Shown: positions 28,416 to 37,187 of the stretch, piece after piece
Layout of the letters: every line of letters starts with the position of its first letter
How positions within the stretch are numbered: the first letter of the stretch is position 1
Assembly (NCBI GenBank): GCA_020850325.1
Contig: JADZEW010000013.1
Coordinates: 56,959 to 120,958 of the forward strand
Length of the DNA stretch: 64,000 nt
Origin: Methanoregulaceae archaeon
GTDB lineage: Bacteria; Armatimonadota; Fimbriimonadia; Fimbriimonadales; Fimbriimonadaceae
Direction of reading: 5' to 3'
The notes under the pieces: generated by a model
Database searches by the model: none
Seen by the model: only the letters and a program-made list of their open reading frames with translations
Told to the model about the DNA's origin: nothing
Translations under genes and position numbers: made by a program

Positions 28416-29339
28416 TTAGTTGCGTCTCCAGTCCGGGTAGAGATCATAAGTTCCCTTACTGATCGACTTAGGGATTCCTGTTGACAGATCGAGCACCGTG
28501 ACTTTCCACTGATTGCCGTCTGTGCAGAAAGCGAGCTTGGAGTCATCGGGCGACCACGCGGCGTGCCTGCCACCGGTGTAAACCAGTTGGGCGTTAGCTC
28601 CCGGGACGGCATCCGCGACCCAAAGGGTGCTTCGTGCAGCTCCGGTCATCTGCGTGTTGAGAACCCAGAATGCAAGCCGATTGTTGGTTCTGCCCCAATC
28701 AATGGTCAAGATCGTCAGCGGCGATGCGACACTGGTGACGACCGACTCAACCGTGGAAGTCGCCACATCCACGATGAACACATGCGTTCCGGCCGACACG
28801 GCCAGCCGATCACCGCCCGGACTCCAGGCAATCTCCCAGTTGTACGTGTAGTCGGCCGAGAACACGACCGAAGGCGAGCCACCCGTCGACGGCACAGCCA
28901 TGATCAACGCCTGGCCGCCCGCATAGCTTACATAGGCGATGCGGTCGCCCTGCGGAGACCACTTGGGAGACAACAAGCCGTTATTGATAGGAACGGTGAC
29001 GAGCGTTCTCAGGTTGCTCCCAACCGGCTTTCCCCTTGAAATGCCAATGTCGATAACGTGAAGGTGATATGAGACACCCGGTGTGCGCCCGGCGAACGCG
29101 AGGCTCCTTCCATCCGGGGAGAATGATGGCCCCGAGTAGTTCGACACCCCACCCTTCACGATCGCCGCGGCGTTCGTCCCATCCGCATTGGACACGTAGA
29201 GTTCATTGGCCCCGCTGCCCGCCAACTTGACATAGGCCATCGCCGGGTCTGCGGGTGGCGTCGACCCTCCTTTCTGGGGGACGGCCAGGGTAAGCGAGAG
29301 CCCTACGAGGGCGGTTGCGAGAACGAGTTGTTTGAGCAT
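28416..29339 (-). CDS. Secreted TolB/PD40 beta-propeller protein (copy 2)
   Basis: 307 residues: signal peptide MLKQLVLATALVGLSLTLA, then PD40 blades (NELYVSNADGTNAAAIV, FSPDGRSLAFAGR, WSPQGDRIAYVSYA, WSPGGDRLAVSAG, WSPDDSKLAFCTDG). The C-terminus WRRN ends a last blade. It shares its signal peptide, leader and operator with the downstream copy, while the propeller sequences have diverged, indicating an old tandem duplication under conserved control. Confidence 0.82.
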   Translation of the reverse strand: MLKQLVLATALVGLSLTLAVPQKGGSTPPADPAMAYVKLAGSGANELYVSNADGTNAAAIVKGGVSNYSGPSFSPDGRSLAFAGRTPGVSYHLHVIDIGISRGKPVGSNLRTLVTVPINNGLLSPKWSPQGDRIAYVSYAGGQALIMAVPSTGGSPSVVFSADYTYNWEIAWSPGGDRLAVSAGTHVFIVDVATSTVESVVTSVASPLTILTIDWGRTNNRLAFWVLNTQMTGAARSTLWVADAVPGANAQLVYTGGRHAAWSPDDSKLAFCTDGNQWKVTVLDLSTGIPKSISKGTYDLYPDWRRN

Positions 29340-29394
29340 GGTGCCATCTCCTCCGTGTGCACGCGCCGCCGTTCGTGCGGTGCCTACGAGGTTC

Positions 29395-29427
29395 AGGTTA
29401 GCGAGCCACTCTGACAGAACTCTGACA
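29395..29427 (-). promoter_or_regulatory. SARP-type direct-repeat operator and -10 element, copy 2
   Basis: TGTCAGAGT at 29427-29419 and 29416-29408 on the minus strand (11-bp period), 7-nt gap, then TAACCT (29400-29395). Lies between the end of the SARP gene and the TolB-like gene. Confidence 0.68.
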
Positions 29428-29435
29428 AGAATCCG

Positions 29436-32372
29436 TCATTTCGAAAAAAAGAGAGCGGGCGGAACCGGGTCTTTGGAGGTCGCAAACGCAACGGCCTGTT
29501 CCCAGTTCATCGACTTGCCCAGTTGCCAATCCGCCGCGAACTCCGGCTGGTGCCGGAGCTCCTCGATCTGCCCATCGAGGCCGCGATAGAGAATGCTCAG
29601 CGCTTCGATGAACGGCATTTGGCTTCGCTCACGCAGGGCCATCATCGCCGCAAACAGGGTAGCCGCTCGGGCTACATTGCCCTCCGTAAGTTCAATCCGG
29701 GATTCACACTCCAGGTAGTGCTGGGCGCCCCATCCGATCCCCCAGGTCATCAGTCCGTTCAGGTGGTCGGCGTTAAACCGTCGTGCCGTCTTGAGGTCAC
29801 CCATAGCGTGAGCTGCGATCGCGCGACCCCAATCGCAGATGGGAATCATCAGGAAGTCGCCGGACTCTCGCGCGACCTTGGACGCTTCGATCAGCATCGC
29901 TTCGGCCTCCTCGGGTCGGTGCCAGTAGTTGTAGTTGACTCCCCACGCCGTCAAAATGCGGGGCAGCAACGGCGCGAGCCCCGCCGAAGTTGCGATCTCG
30001 TGCGCCTGCTCGTACATTTCGTTTGCGCTCGCGAAGTCGGGGACCGAGAGGCATGCGATTCCTCGGCCCAAGAGCAACCGAGCTTTCAAGAAGGGATCGT
30101 TCAGTCGATCGGCGATGTGTAAAGCCTCGTCAAAGCAAGCCACGGATCGAGGGAGTCCGAGGTAAGTCCAGGCCGTACCCAGCGCTTCGAGCACGCTGGC
30201 GATGAACGGTTCGTCACCCAGATCCCGGGCAAAGGCCAAGCACTCAGTAAGGTACTCCTCGGCGCGAGCGAACTCACCGTCGAGGACACAGAGCGTTCCG
30301 CCGCCGAATAGTGCCGCCATGCGAAGCGGCGTCGGGAATGGATCGTCGCGTCCGAGAAACTCGGCCAGCCACTTCCGACTCTCCGAGGCGTTGGCCCTCA
30401 CGTTCCAGTACGGGGCCAGCGCGACAGACAACCTCATGCCCAACTCAGGAAGCTCATCAGAGCTGAACTCAAGCGCCGCGCGGAAGTTCTCCTGCTCGAG
30501 CGAGAGTCGGGGGAGCCACTCCGCCGCCGCCGGAGACATGAGATGCGGGGCCGCGCTTTCCGCAAGCGCAACGTAATGCTCGACATGGCGGAGCGCATGC
30601 ACCCCACGCTCCTCTGCCGGCAATCTCAGTTCGCCGAACGCACGAACGGTCTCGAGCATCGAAAAGCGGATCCCGCCTTCCGTCCCCCCGGCGTTCACGA
30701 GCGACGCCGCGACAAGTTCTTCCAGCGTGTCGGCAACCCGAGCGCCATTCAGCACTGCCGCAGCCGCTTCAAGCGACCATCCGCCTCGAAAGACGCAAAG
30801 CCCCACGAAGGCGCGCTGCAAATCCTCCCTCAGTAGGTCGTACGACCACTGCAACGCCGCTTCCATGGTCCGGTGGCGTTCCGTGGCGGGCCGCTTCCGA
30901 TTCACGAGGAACGAGAAGCGGTCGGAGAGCTGGGCCTGCATTTGCGCCGGCGTGAGCACTTGGGCACGCGCTGCCGCAAGTTCGATGGCGAGCGGAATTC
31001 CCTCGAGCCCGTCGCAAAGCGCGCGCACGGCTTCCGCATTGCCGCGGGTGATCTGGAAATCCGGACGCGACCGTTGCGCCCGATCGACAAAGAGGGCGAT
31101 CGACGGACACGCGGCGAGTGATTCAAGTCCTTCACCCGGATCCGGGACGCTCAAGGGTGCGATGGGCATCTCCGACTCGGCATCCAGCCCTAAGCAGTGT
31201 TGCGATGTGATCAGGACCTTGATGTCGGGAGCGGCCAGAAGCAGCTTTTCGAGCCAGACCGCGCCCTCTCGGATATGCTCGAAGTTGTCCATGAACAGGA
31301 CCTTCCCGCTCCTTCTCAGGGCGCTACCCAGCATGTCGGGCGATTGTGCATATGCAGGCGGCACGCCAAGGGCCCTTGCCAACTCCACCGGAATTTGCGT
31401 CGGATCGCGAAGGTCGGCCAGGGGGATGTAACAGCAAGCAGCGCGGGCGGTTCGCAGCGATTCCGAAGCGAGCCGTGACTTGCCGATTCCGCCCGGACCG
31501 GTCAAGGTGAGCATCGGGGCGCCGGGGGTCTGAATCCATCCTACGATTCTCCGCAACTCGGCCTCCCGGCCGAAGAAGCGCGTGTAGCTGACCGGGACAT
31601 CGGTGGGCGGGGGCATTGGAGCAAGTTCTATCGGCGCACGTACCGGCTTCGACTTAGGGGTGAGCGCCGTTTCGCGCGGCTTTCGATCGAACTTCCCTTG
31701 AACGACTTGCTCCCAGTCCCTTCGCACCCGGTCCGCTGCTTTCATATCGCCAGCTTCCTGGAGAAGCAGGGCAAGGTGAGCATAGTGGTCCTTAAGGAGA
31801 GGTTCGGCTTCAATGGCCTTGCGAGCGAGCGAGATCGCGCGGTCGAGATCACCGGATCCTCTGCGCAGCTGGGACAGTCGACGAAGCGCGGCGCAGTAAT
31901 CCTCGTGCAACCGCTCGCGCTCGAAGATGATCCAGTCGTCGTGCAAGTGGGGGAGCAACGGGCCGCGATACAACTCGATTGCCGATTCGAGAAGCTCAAC
32001 TTTCAACCCGTCCGCGACGTGCTTCGATGCGCACTTCAACGCGGACTCAAAGTTCTGCACGTCGGTTTCTAACGCCTCGGCGCGGAGCGCAACGGATTCA
32101 CGATCGGTCAGAAGAACGTGATCGCGTTCCATGCCGGGTGGCTCGAGCTGCCGCCTGAGGGAACTGAGTGCCGTGCTGAGGTTCTGCCGGCCGAGATTGA
32201 TGTCGCTCTCGGGCCACAGGAGTTCTACGAGCTCCTCCCGGGTGTGAACCGTCCGGGGGTGATAGGCCAGATAAGCAAGCAGCGCGGCGGTCTTCTTCGT
32301 CCGAAAACGACTGACTGTCGCGTCGTTGGCTAGGTAAGCCAATCCCCCAAACATTTCGATACGAAACGCCAC
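29436..32372 (-). CDS. SARP/AfsR-like regulator: HTH-BTAD, NB-ARC ATPase, TPR
   Basis: 978 residues. N-terminal OmpR-type winged helix (FGGLAYLANDATVSRFRTKK, LVELLWPESDINLGRQNLS), a BTAD helical domain (about 95-245), an NB-ARC/STAND ATPase (GREAELRRIVGWI; Walker A GPGGIGKSR; Walker B KVLFMDNFEH), and C-terminal TPRs (about 640-960). In such regulators ATP binding and TPR sensing control DNA binding; SARPs activate promoters through 11-bp-spaced repeats. The next two genes on the same strand carry exactly that arrangement, so they are the likely regulon. ATG start; start-proximal Shine-Dalgarno not clear. Confidence 0.88.
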   Translation of the reverse strand: MAFRIEMFGGLAYLANDATVSRFRTKKTAALLAYLAYHPRTVHTREELVELLWPESDINLGRQNLSTALSSLRRQLEPPGMERDHVLLTDRESVALRAEALETDVQNFESALKCASKHVADGLKVELLESAIELYRGPLLPHLHDDWIIFERERLHEDYCAALRRLSQLRRGSGDLDRAISLARKAIEAEPLLKDHYAHLALLLQEAGDMKAADRVRRDWEQVVQGKFDRKPRETALTPKSKPVRAPIELAPMPPPTDVPVSYTRFFGREAELRRIVGWIQTPGAPMLTLTGPGGIGKSRLASESLRTARAACCYIPLADLRDPTQIPVELARALGVPPAYAQSPDMLGSALRRSGKVLFMDNFEHIREGAVWLEKLLLAAPDIKVLITSQHCLGLDAESEMPIAPLSVPDPGEGLESLAACPSIALFVDRAQRSRPDFQITRGNAEAVRALCDGLEGIPLAIELAAARAQVLTPAQMQAQLSDRFSFLVNRKRPATERHRTMEAALQWSYDLLREDLQRAFVGLCVFRGGWSLEAAAAVLNGARVADTLEELVAASLVNAGGTEGGIRFSMLETVRAFGELRLPAEERGVHALRHVEHYVALAESAAPHLMSPAAAEWLPRLSLEQENFRAALEFSSDELPELGMRLSVALAPYWNVRANASESRKWLAEFLGRDDPFPTPLRMAALFGGGTLCVLDGEFARAEEYLTECLAFARDLGDEPFIASVLEALGTAWTYLGLPRSVACFDEALHIADRLNDPFLKARLLLGRGIACLSVPDFASANEMYEQAHEIATSAGLAPLLPRILTAWGVNYNYWHRPEEAEAMLIEASKVARESGDFLMIPICDWGRAIAAHAMGDLKTARRFNADHLNGLMTWGIGWGAQHYLECESRIELTEGNVARAATLFAAMMALRERSQMPFIEALSILYRGLDGQIEELRHQPEFAADWQLGKSMNWEQAVAFATSKDPVPPALFFSK

Positions 32373-32557
32373 CTGCTATCCCCCTTTGGTCACGGGCCCC
32401 CTCGTCAGTATAAGGGATGCACGGTGGCCCTCCATAAACGAAGGTGAAGTTTCTTGCACTTCCTTCGGAGGAGCGCTCGAATGCGCGGGTTTCGATGTGC
32501 AAGTTTGAGAGCGCCGGTGTGTCCGCACAGTTGGATTTGAGCGCAGGGCCTCGTGCC

Positions 32558-32637
32558 TTGTATGGCACTCGAAACCTGCCCCTACGAACGCAAAGTCTAC
32601 GGCTCCCGGAGGGCAGGAGGTTGGTTCGTACCCCTGC
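32558..32637. repeat. Dispersed repeat, copy A
   Basis: About 80 nt beginning ATGGCACTCGAAACCTGC and ending ACCCCTGCCGCGT, matching copy B at 33507-33588 over several blocks. An internal GGCAGG/CCTGCC pair can form a hairpin. The flanking 32373-32557 shows only a CTTGCAC...GTGCAAG inverted repeat (about 32453-32505) and the SARP leader. Confidence 0.6.
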
Positions 32638-32649
32638 CGCGTCGAGCTC

Positions 32650-32883
32650 TCATTGGCTCGAATCGATCTTCGTACCCGCAAGGTAGGCAAGAACGCCAAG
32701 CCCAACGATTGGTAGCACTCCGAAGAACAAGATCGTGCCAGCGCTCTCTCCGGAAACCTGATCGACCGATTGGGTTGCGCCCTGGACACGGTTCACGTAG
32801 GAGCCCAACAGGATCCCTCCCACGGTCAGCACGGCCACCGCGAAAGCGAGACCGACCTTGCTGACTCTTCGTCGCTCGTTCAT
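32650..32883 (-). CDS. Small two-helix membrane protein
   Basis: 77 residues starting MNERRRVSKVGLAFAVAVL, with two membrane helices (VGLAFAVAVLTVGGILLGSY and ILFFGVLPIVGLGVLAYLAG). No family recognised. ATG 32883 is preferred to the longer frame because the added residues are not protein-like and the next gene ends nearby (32900). Third gene of a minus-strand run of small membrane proteins. Confidence 0.6.
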   Translation of the reverse strand: MNERRRVSKVGLAFAVAVLTVGGILLGSYVNRVQGATQSVDQVSGESAGTILFFGVLPIVGLGVLAYLAGTKIDSSQ

Positions 32884-32899
32884 CTCCTTCCCTCGTCGC

Positions 32900-33133
32900 T
32901 TACCCCAGGTACTCGAAAATGTCGCTGATCGTGAACAACAAGGCCACCAGAGCGGCGGCAGCCAGGACAACGGCGCTCAACGCGATCACGCGCATCGGCT
33001 TCTTCCCTTCGCTTTGGCTGAACACGTGCGCCGCGAGCAGGAACACCCCGATCGCCACCAAGATGCCCACTAAGCCTATCGAAAGCGCCAAGGACAACGT
33101 TGGGGTGACATCAGATTCGGCAGCTTCCATCAT
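32900..33133 (-). CDS. Small two-helix membrane protein
   Basis: 77 residues; helices SLALSIGLVGILVAIGVFLLA and VIALSAVVLAAAALVALLFT with a short basic loop (GKKPMR). No family recognised. Its ATG overlaps the stop of the upstream gene by 4 nt (ATGA), so the two are translationally coupled. Confidence 0.65.
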   Translation of the reverse strand: MMEAAESDVTPTLSLALSIGLVGILVAIGVFLLAAHVFSQSEGKKPMRVIALSAVVLAAAALVALLFTISDIFEYLG

Positions 33134-33468
33134 GTAGCATTGATCCTTGCGACGGGCTTGAGGTCCGACTCCCTCAGATTAAGATAGGCGTCAAAGCCTC
33201 CTAGAACCTCAACCACGTAGGCATAGCGCACGCCAGCGCGCTCAAGGATGAACGTATTTGGCCCCTCCGGCAGGTAACCAACGAATCCACCGGAGCCTCG
33301 GTGGTCTTGGCGATTAATACTAATGATCGCAAAGCCCTCCGGTGGACTGAGGGTTACCGCAAAGCGAGCCTCTGAGCTGAACTTCAGATAGCTGATAACG
33401 GCCGTAAGCACAAGGCCAAGCACGATCAGCCCGGCAATGCCTGGCCCCAATCTGTCGAGCTTTCGCAT
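33130..33468 (-). CDS. Membrane-anchored hypothetical protein
   Basis: 112 residues; one N-terminal helix (GIAGLIVLGLVLTAVISYL) and an exposed beta-rich domain (FAVTLSPPEGFAIISINR, GFVGYLPEGPNTFILERAG). ATG 33468 is chosen; an extension upstream would run through the dispersed repeat and into the tRNA. First gene of the three-gene membrane-protein run. Confidence 0.65.
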   Translation of the reverse strand: MRKLDRLGPGIAGLIVLGLVLTAVISYLKFSSEARFAVTLSPPEGFAIISINRQDHRGSGGFVGYLPEGPNTFILERAGVRYAYVVEVLGGFDAYLNLRESDLKPVARINAT

Positions 33469-33506
33469 GGTCGCTCCAGTATACGGGCGCCCGGCCCGCG
33501 CCCTCA

Positions 33507-33588
33507 TGGCACTCGCAACCTGCGCCTGCGAAGTCAAAAATGTGGAGCGTAAACGAAGGGCAGGCGGTTGGCTCGCACCCCTGCCACG
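33507..33588. repeat. Dispersed repeat, copy B, next to tRNA-Val
   Basis: ATGGCACTCGCAACCTGC... through ACCCCTGCCACGT, related to copy A about 950 nt away in the same orientation. Located between the small membrane-protein gene and tRNA-Val. Confidence 0.6.
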
Positions 33589-33642
33589 TTGCGGCTGGAC
33601 GACGCATCCGCCGCCCTCAAGGTCTCTCCCAAATTGGGCTTC

Positions 33643-33718
33643 TGGTGGGCGATGAGGGACTCGAACCCCCGGCATCCTCGGTGTAAACGAGGCGCTCTAC
33701 CAACTGAGCTAATCGCCC
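33643..33718 (-). tRNA. tRNA-Val (anticodon TAC)
   Basis: Minus strand GGGCGAT acceptor pairs with ATCGCCC; D-arm TAGCTCAGTTGGTAGAGC; anticodon stem CCTCG/CGAGG with loop TTTACAC (anticodon TAC); T-arm GGGTTCGAGTCCC; discriminator A followed by an encoded CCA. Confidence 0.95.
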
Positions 33719-33839
33719 GAAACGAAACGACGGAACCCTTTCAGCCGTCTTGCCAATAATCCTACTGGGAAATCGGATTTCCCTTAAGGATTGCAATTAT
33801 TATGCGGGAGGTCTCACAATCATCGCTAGGACGCTCAGG

Positions 33840-35420
33840 ATGAGGCGAACCCTTTTACTCGCTCTACCATGGATGGTGATGACAGCGGGTGCGCAAGAAG
33901 CATTGCGCCCGGCTGAAGTCGTGATGACCCACCTCGGCAACGCCCAAGCTTGGCGTCAAGGTGACCAGTGCTTCGTCAACCCGAACGTGCTGATCGCGTG
34001 GAAGTGGCCCTACAGCTTCGTCGGCAACGAGGCGACGATCCAAGCCGAAGGACGCACGGTTCGAGTCACCGGCCGCACGATCAACAGCCGCTTCTTGTTG
34101 CCCCTTAACGAGATTTACGACCAACTCGGCGTCGCCTACCAGTGGCAGAAGGACCGCGATGTGCTCGAAGGGTGGTCGCGAGTGCGCCGCATTCACTACG
34201 CCAACGGCCAACTTGAGACCGATGCGACCGTGGCGGTCGAGCCGACGACGTTCTTCCTCGATAATCCTCCGCGAATCGTCATCGACCTCAAGGGCGCTCA
34301 GTTGGACGAGCGCTGCCAGATCGAGCTTCCTCCAAACGGTCGCGCCGCAAACTACGGCAACGGAACCGTGCGCATCGTTCTCGAAACCGAATCGAAGCCC
34401 ACGTTCGAGAAGCTCACGGCGAGTCGAAGTCTTGCCATGAAGCTGGAAGGTGAAGGCGTGGTGCAGCAGCCCGATGCTCCGGTGCAAACCGAGAAGCCCC
34501 CGGTTGTCGCTCCCGTTGGCCCGGTGAACGAAGTCGGCGCGCTTCGGCAGTCCGCCAGGTCGGACTCTTCGATCACTCTGACTGCGCCGGTCTCGGGCAC
34601 TCTGCCCGTGACACCCCAGCTGGTGCGCGTCGATCCGGTCACGCTTGAACTCAAACTCGCCAAGACGAAACTCAAGGAGGGCGAAACGTTGCCCACAATC
34701 GACGGAGTCAGCGTCGAGACGATTGCCGACGAAACCGGTACCACCATGCGTCTCATCCTCGAGCGACCCATGGGCGTCCAGTTCGTTTCCACATCGACTT
34801 CCCTCCAACTCATGTTGGTGAAACCCAAAGTTGGCGATGGCAAGCTGGTCGGCAAGGTGGTGGTTGTGGATGCTGGACACGGCGGGCATGACCCGGGGGC
34901 GCGCAGCCCCGCCGGAGAAATCGTCGAGAAGCAGCTCAACCTCGCGATCTCACGCTTGATCGCCCAAGAGCTTTCTCAGCAGGGCGCGACGGTCATCGAA
35001 ACCCGCACCACCGACGTGTTCATCGCGCTGAAGGAGCGGGCCGAGATCGCCAACCGAAACAACGCGACGTTCTTCGTGAGCACGCACATCAACTCAAACC
35101 GTGTCAACAACTCCTCGTCGGGGACGATCACCTTCTATCGGGGCGGCAATCCGCTGAGCCAGTTGCTTGCAGAGTGCATCCACAACGAGATCAAACAGAT
35201 CCCCGCCATGCCCTCGATGGGCATTTGGAGCGACACCCGGATCTACGACACCGGTTTTGCCGTCCTACGCTACAGCAAGATGCCCGGCGTGCTGCTCGAG
35301 CTGGGGTTCATCAACAATACGAAGGACCGCAAGCGTATGATGGAGAAGGATTATCAGGAGCGCGTGGCGCGCGCCGTTGTCAAGGGGATTCGAGTGTATC
35401 TAGGCGATGTCAAACCCTAA
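33840..35420 (+). CDS. N-acetylmuramoyl-L-alanine amidase with AMIN-like region
   Basis: Zinc hydrolase that cleaves the amide between muramic acid and L-Ala of peptidoglycan. 526 residues: signal peptide (MRRTLLLALPWMVMTAGAQ), a copper-amine-oxidase/AMIN-like N-terminal part (IVIDLKGAQL, NGTVRIVLETESKP), and a C-terminal Amidase_3 domain with VVVDAGHGGHDPGARS, EKQLNLAISRLIA, STHINSN and the catalytic glutamate motif LLELGFINN. ATG 33840 starts directly at the signal peptide. The 3' end overlaps the GerMN gene by 14 nt. Confidence 0.92.
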   Translation: MRRTLLLALPWMVMTAGAQEALRPAEVVMTHLGNAQAWRQGDQCFVNPNVLIAWKWPYSFVGNEATIQAEGRTVRVTGRTINSRFLLPLNEIYDQLGVAYQWQKDRDVLEGWSRVRRIHYANGQLETDATVAVEPTTFFLDNPPRIVIDLKGAQLDERCQIELPPNGRAANYGNGTVRIVLETESKPTFEKLTASRSLAMKLEGEGVVQQPDAPVQTEKPPVVAPVGPVNEVGALRQSARSDSSITLTAPVSGTLPVTPQLVRVDPVTLELKLAKTKLKEGETLPTIDGVSVETIADETGTTMRLILERPMGVQFVSTSTSLQLMLVKPKVGDGKLVGKVVVVDAGHGGHDPGARSPAGEIVEKQLNLAISRLIAQELSQQGATVIETRTTDVFIALKERAEIANRNNATFFVSTHINSNRVNNSSSGTITFYRGGNPLSQLLAECIHNEIKQIPAMPSMGIWSDTRIYDTGFAVLRYSKMPGVLLELGFINNTKDRKRMMEKDYQERVARAVVKGIRVYLGDVKP

Positions 35421-36018
35421 AGGACCCACCACCAAGACCCTGCTCATCGTCGCCCTCTGCGGTGCGGCGATTGTCGGCAGTTTGGCGGCTTACGTAAAGC
35501 TCACTCCGGCAGACCGAGTGCCCGAAGACCAACGCCGCGTTGAGGCGCCCGCCAAGCCGCGAATCGAACCGCAGATCGATGTGTCGGTCGAGAAGGCCCC
35601 CGAAGGGAGGGTCTACGTCTTTGAGCCCTTCTTCGATGGGAACGATCTGAAGTTCAACACGCGCATGGTCGATGTTCCGAAAGGGACCTCACCGGAGACT
35701 TACGCGCTCGGCGCATTCCTGGAGGCCAGCCGCATCCCCGCCCCCGAAGCCCGAGTCCTCGGCGTCGATGTGCGCAACGGGCTCGCCGCAGTGAGCTTCA
35801 ACAGCGCGTTCGCGGGCGGCTACGGAAGTTCAGATGAGCAAGTGCTCATTGAAGGCATCCGACGCAGTCTTGGCCAGTTCCCCGCCATCAACGAACTCGA
35901 ACTGTACATCGACGGCACCAAGATGGAGACGCTAGGCAGTGTTGAGCTGAGCGAGCCGCTCCCAGTGATCAGGCCGACCACGAACGTCGAAGCGCCAAAA
36001 TCACCAGACACAAACTGA
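35407..36018 (+). CDS. GerMN-domain protein, membrane anchored
   Basis: 203 residues: one N-terminal helix (TLLIVALCGAAIVGSLAAYV), a linker rich in Pro and charged residues, and a GerMN domain (RVYVFEPFFDGNDLKFNTRM, EARVLGVDVRNGLAAVSFNS, EQVLIEGIRRSLGQFPAI then VELYIDG-like end). GerMN domains accompany amidases and lytic enzymes in cell-wall remodelling. Coupled to the amidase; its 3' end overlaps the convergent M50-like gene by 50 nt. Confidence 0.85.
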   Translation: MSNPKGPTTKTLLIVALCGAAIVGSLAAYVKLTPADRVPEDQRRVEAPAKPRIEPQIDVSVEKAPEGRVYVFEPFFDGNDLKFNTRMVDVPKGTSPETYALGAFLEASRIPAPEARVLGVDVRNGLAAVSFNSAFAGGYGSSDEQVLIEGIRRSLGQFPAINELELYIDGTKMETLGSVELSEPLPVIRPTTNVEAPKSPDTN

Positions 36019-36652
36019 TCGCCGACCAGATCACCGCGGAGATGATCGCGGGGATTCCGGTCAGACCCTGCAGAATCTCCGCGTCGTTCATCTCCAGCGC
36101 AACCTGGCCAATGCGAAGGGTCGCGAAGACCGCTTGCAGCGAAGCGAGACCCATGAACAGTCCGAAGAACTGAGCCGCGAAGAGGCGCGCGTCGCCCTTC
36201 AGCTTTGTTCCGGCAAGGGCAAGAACGGCCACGCCGATGATCCCACTGAGTAGACCAACGAGGTCTCCGCGAACCCAAAGCACCATCGCGCCGCCAAGCA
36301 CCCAAGCCATCGTGAGCAACGCGGCACGCGCTCCGCGTTCATTGTGGGCAAGCGCGATAACCAGGGCCCCGAAAGCGGTGGCCCCCACGTATCCGGCAGA
36401 GCTCACGAGAAGCGGATTCCCGCCGAAGCCCGTCGTCACGCCGGAACCATCCTGAAACACCCTTACGGTAACACCGGTTCCTCCGGAAGCGACAAACGCC
36501 AACGCATGGCCGGCTTCGTGCAGGTGGGTGTATACGTACTGTAGGGGCAAGGTGAGGAGCGCCAAGATCGGCAACACCCAGCTCAATACCACGACGCTTC
36601 CGCTGAGGAGGATGAGCTGTTGACGCCTCGTAAGAGACTTAGCTCGACTCAA
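35969..36652 (-). CDS. M50-like membrane metalloprotease
   Basis: 227 residues with six or so membrane segments and the zinc motif HEAGH (YTHLHEAGHALAFVASGG). M50B-like proteins are intramembrane proteases or inactive relatives; a second NxxPG/DG-type ligand motif is not clear, so activity is uncertain. Start: TTG 36652, placed 7 nt after AAGGAG inside the end of the PAP2 gene; the longer frame gives a non-protein-like N-terminus. It overlaps the PAP2 gene by 14 nt. Confidence 0.72.
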   Translation of the reverse strand: MSRAKSLTRRQQLILLSGSVVVLSWVLPILALLTLPLQYVYTHLHEAGHALAFVASGGTGVTVRVFQDGSGVTTGFGGNPLLVSSAGYVGATAFGALVIALAHNERGARAALLTMAWVLGGAMVLWVRGDLVGLLSGIIGVAVLALAGTKLKGDARLFAAQFFGLFMGLASLQAVFATLRIGQVALEMNDAEILQGLTGIPAIISAVIWSAISLCLVILALRRSWSA

Positions 36653-37187
36653 CGATCTGCTCCTTGGGCGAACGCAATCGCACCCAGGCCGCCCAGGTGT
36701 ACCAAACCACGATCCCGGCCAGAACACCGCAGGTCCAGCCGAGCAAGACCTGCGACGGATAATGGACGCCGACGTAGATCCGGGAGATTCCGGTCAGCAG
36801 CGCGACGACCATCCAAACCGATCCGCGCCACCGGAACGCGAGCCAGAAGATCGTCGCCAGCGCCGCCATGTTGGCGGAGTGGGCCGACGCGGTTCCGAAG
36901 CTGGTCAACTTCCCGACCCTTAGGATCACGTCCTCGAGCTCGACGCAGGGTCTCGCCATCTGGAACGTGCCCTTGAGGACGTCCGTGATCTCGTTGGCGA
37001 CCCCGACGGAAAGGAGACCGAGCAGCAGGGCCTTGCGCGTGGCGTTGCTGGCGATGACGAGCCCAAGGGCCGCCAAACCCAACAGGACGCGACCCTCGGT
37101 CATCTTCGTGGCATCGGAGAGAAAGACGAACATCGGCGCCAGCCAATCCGGCCAACCGTTGATCCACCGGAATACAGCCTCGTCCAT
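36639..37187 (-). CDS. PAP2-family membrane phosphatase
   Basis: 182 residues, about five helices. The phosphatase signature is present: KGTFQMARP (motif 1), FGTASAHSANMAAL (motif 2, SAHS in place of PSGH) and SRIYVGVHYPSQVLLG (motif 3). It probably dephosphorylates undecaprenyl pyrophosphate or lipid phosphates. ATG 37187 overlaps the stop of the VanX-like gene by one base, so the start is well supported over the longer frame. Confidence 0.88.
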   Translation of the reverse strand: MDEAVFRWINGWPDWLAPMFVFLSDATKMTEGRVLLGLAALGLVIASNATRKALLLGLLSVGVANEITDVLKGTFQMARPCVELEDVILRVGKLTSFGTASAHSANMAALATIFWLAFRWRGSVWMVVALLTGISRIYVGVHYPSQVLLGWTCGVLAGIVVWYTWAAWVRLRSPKEQIVESS

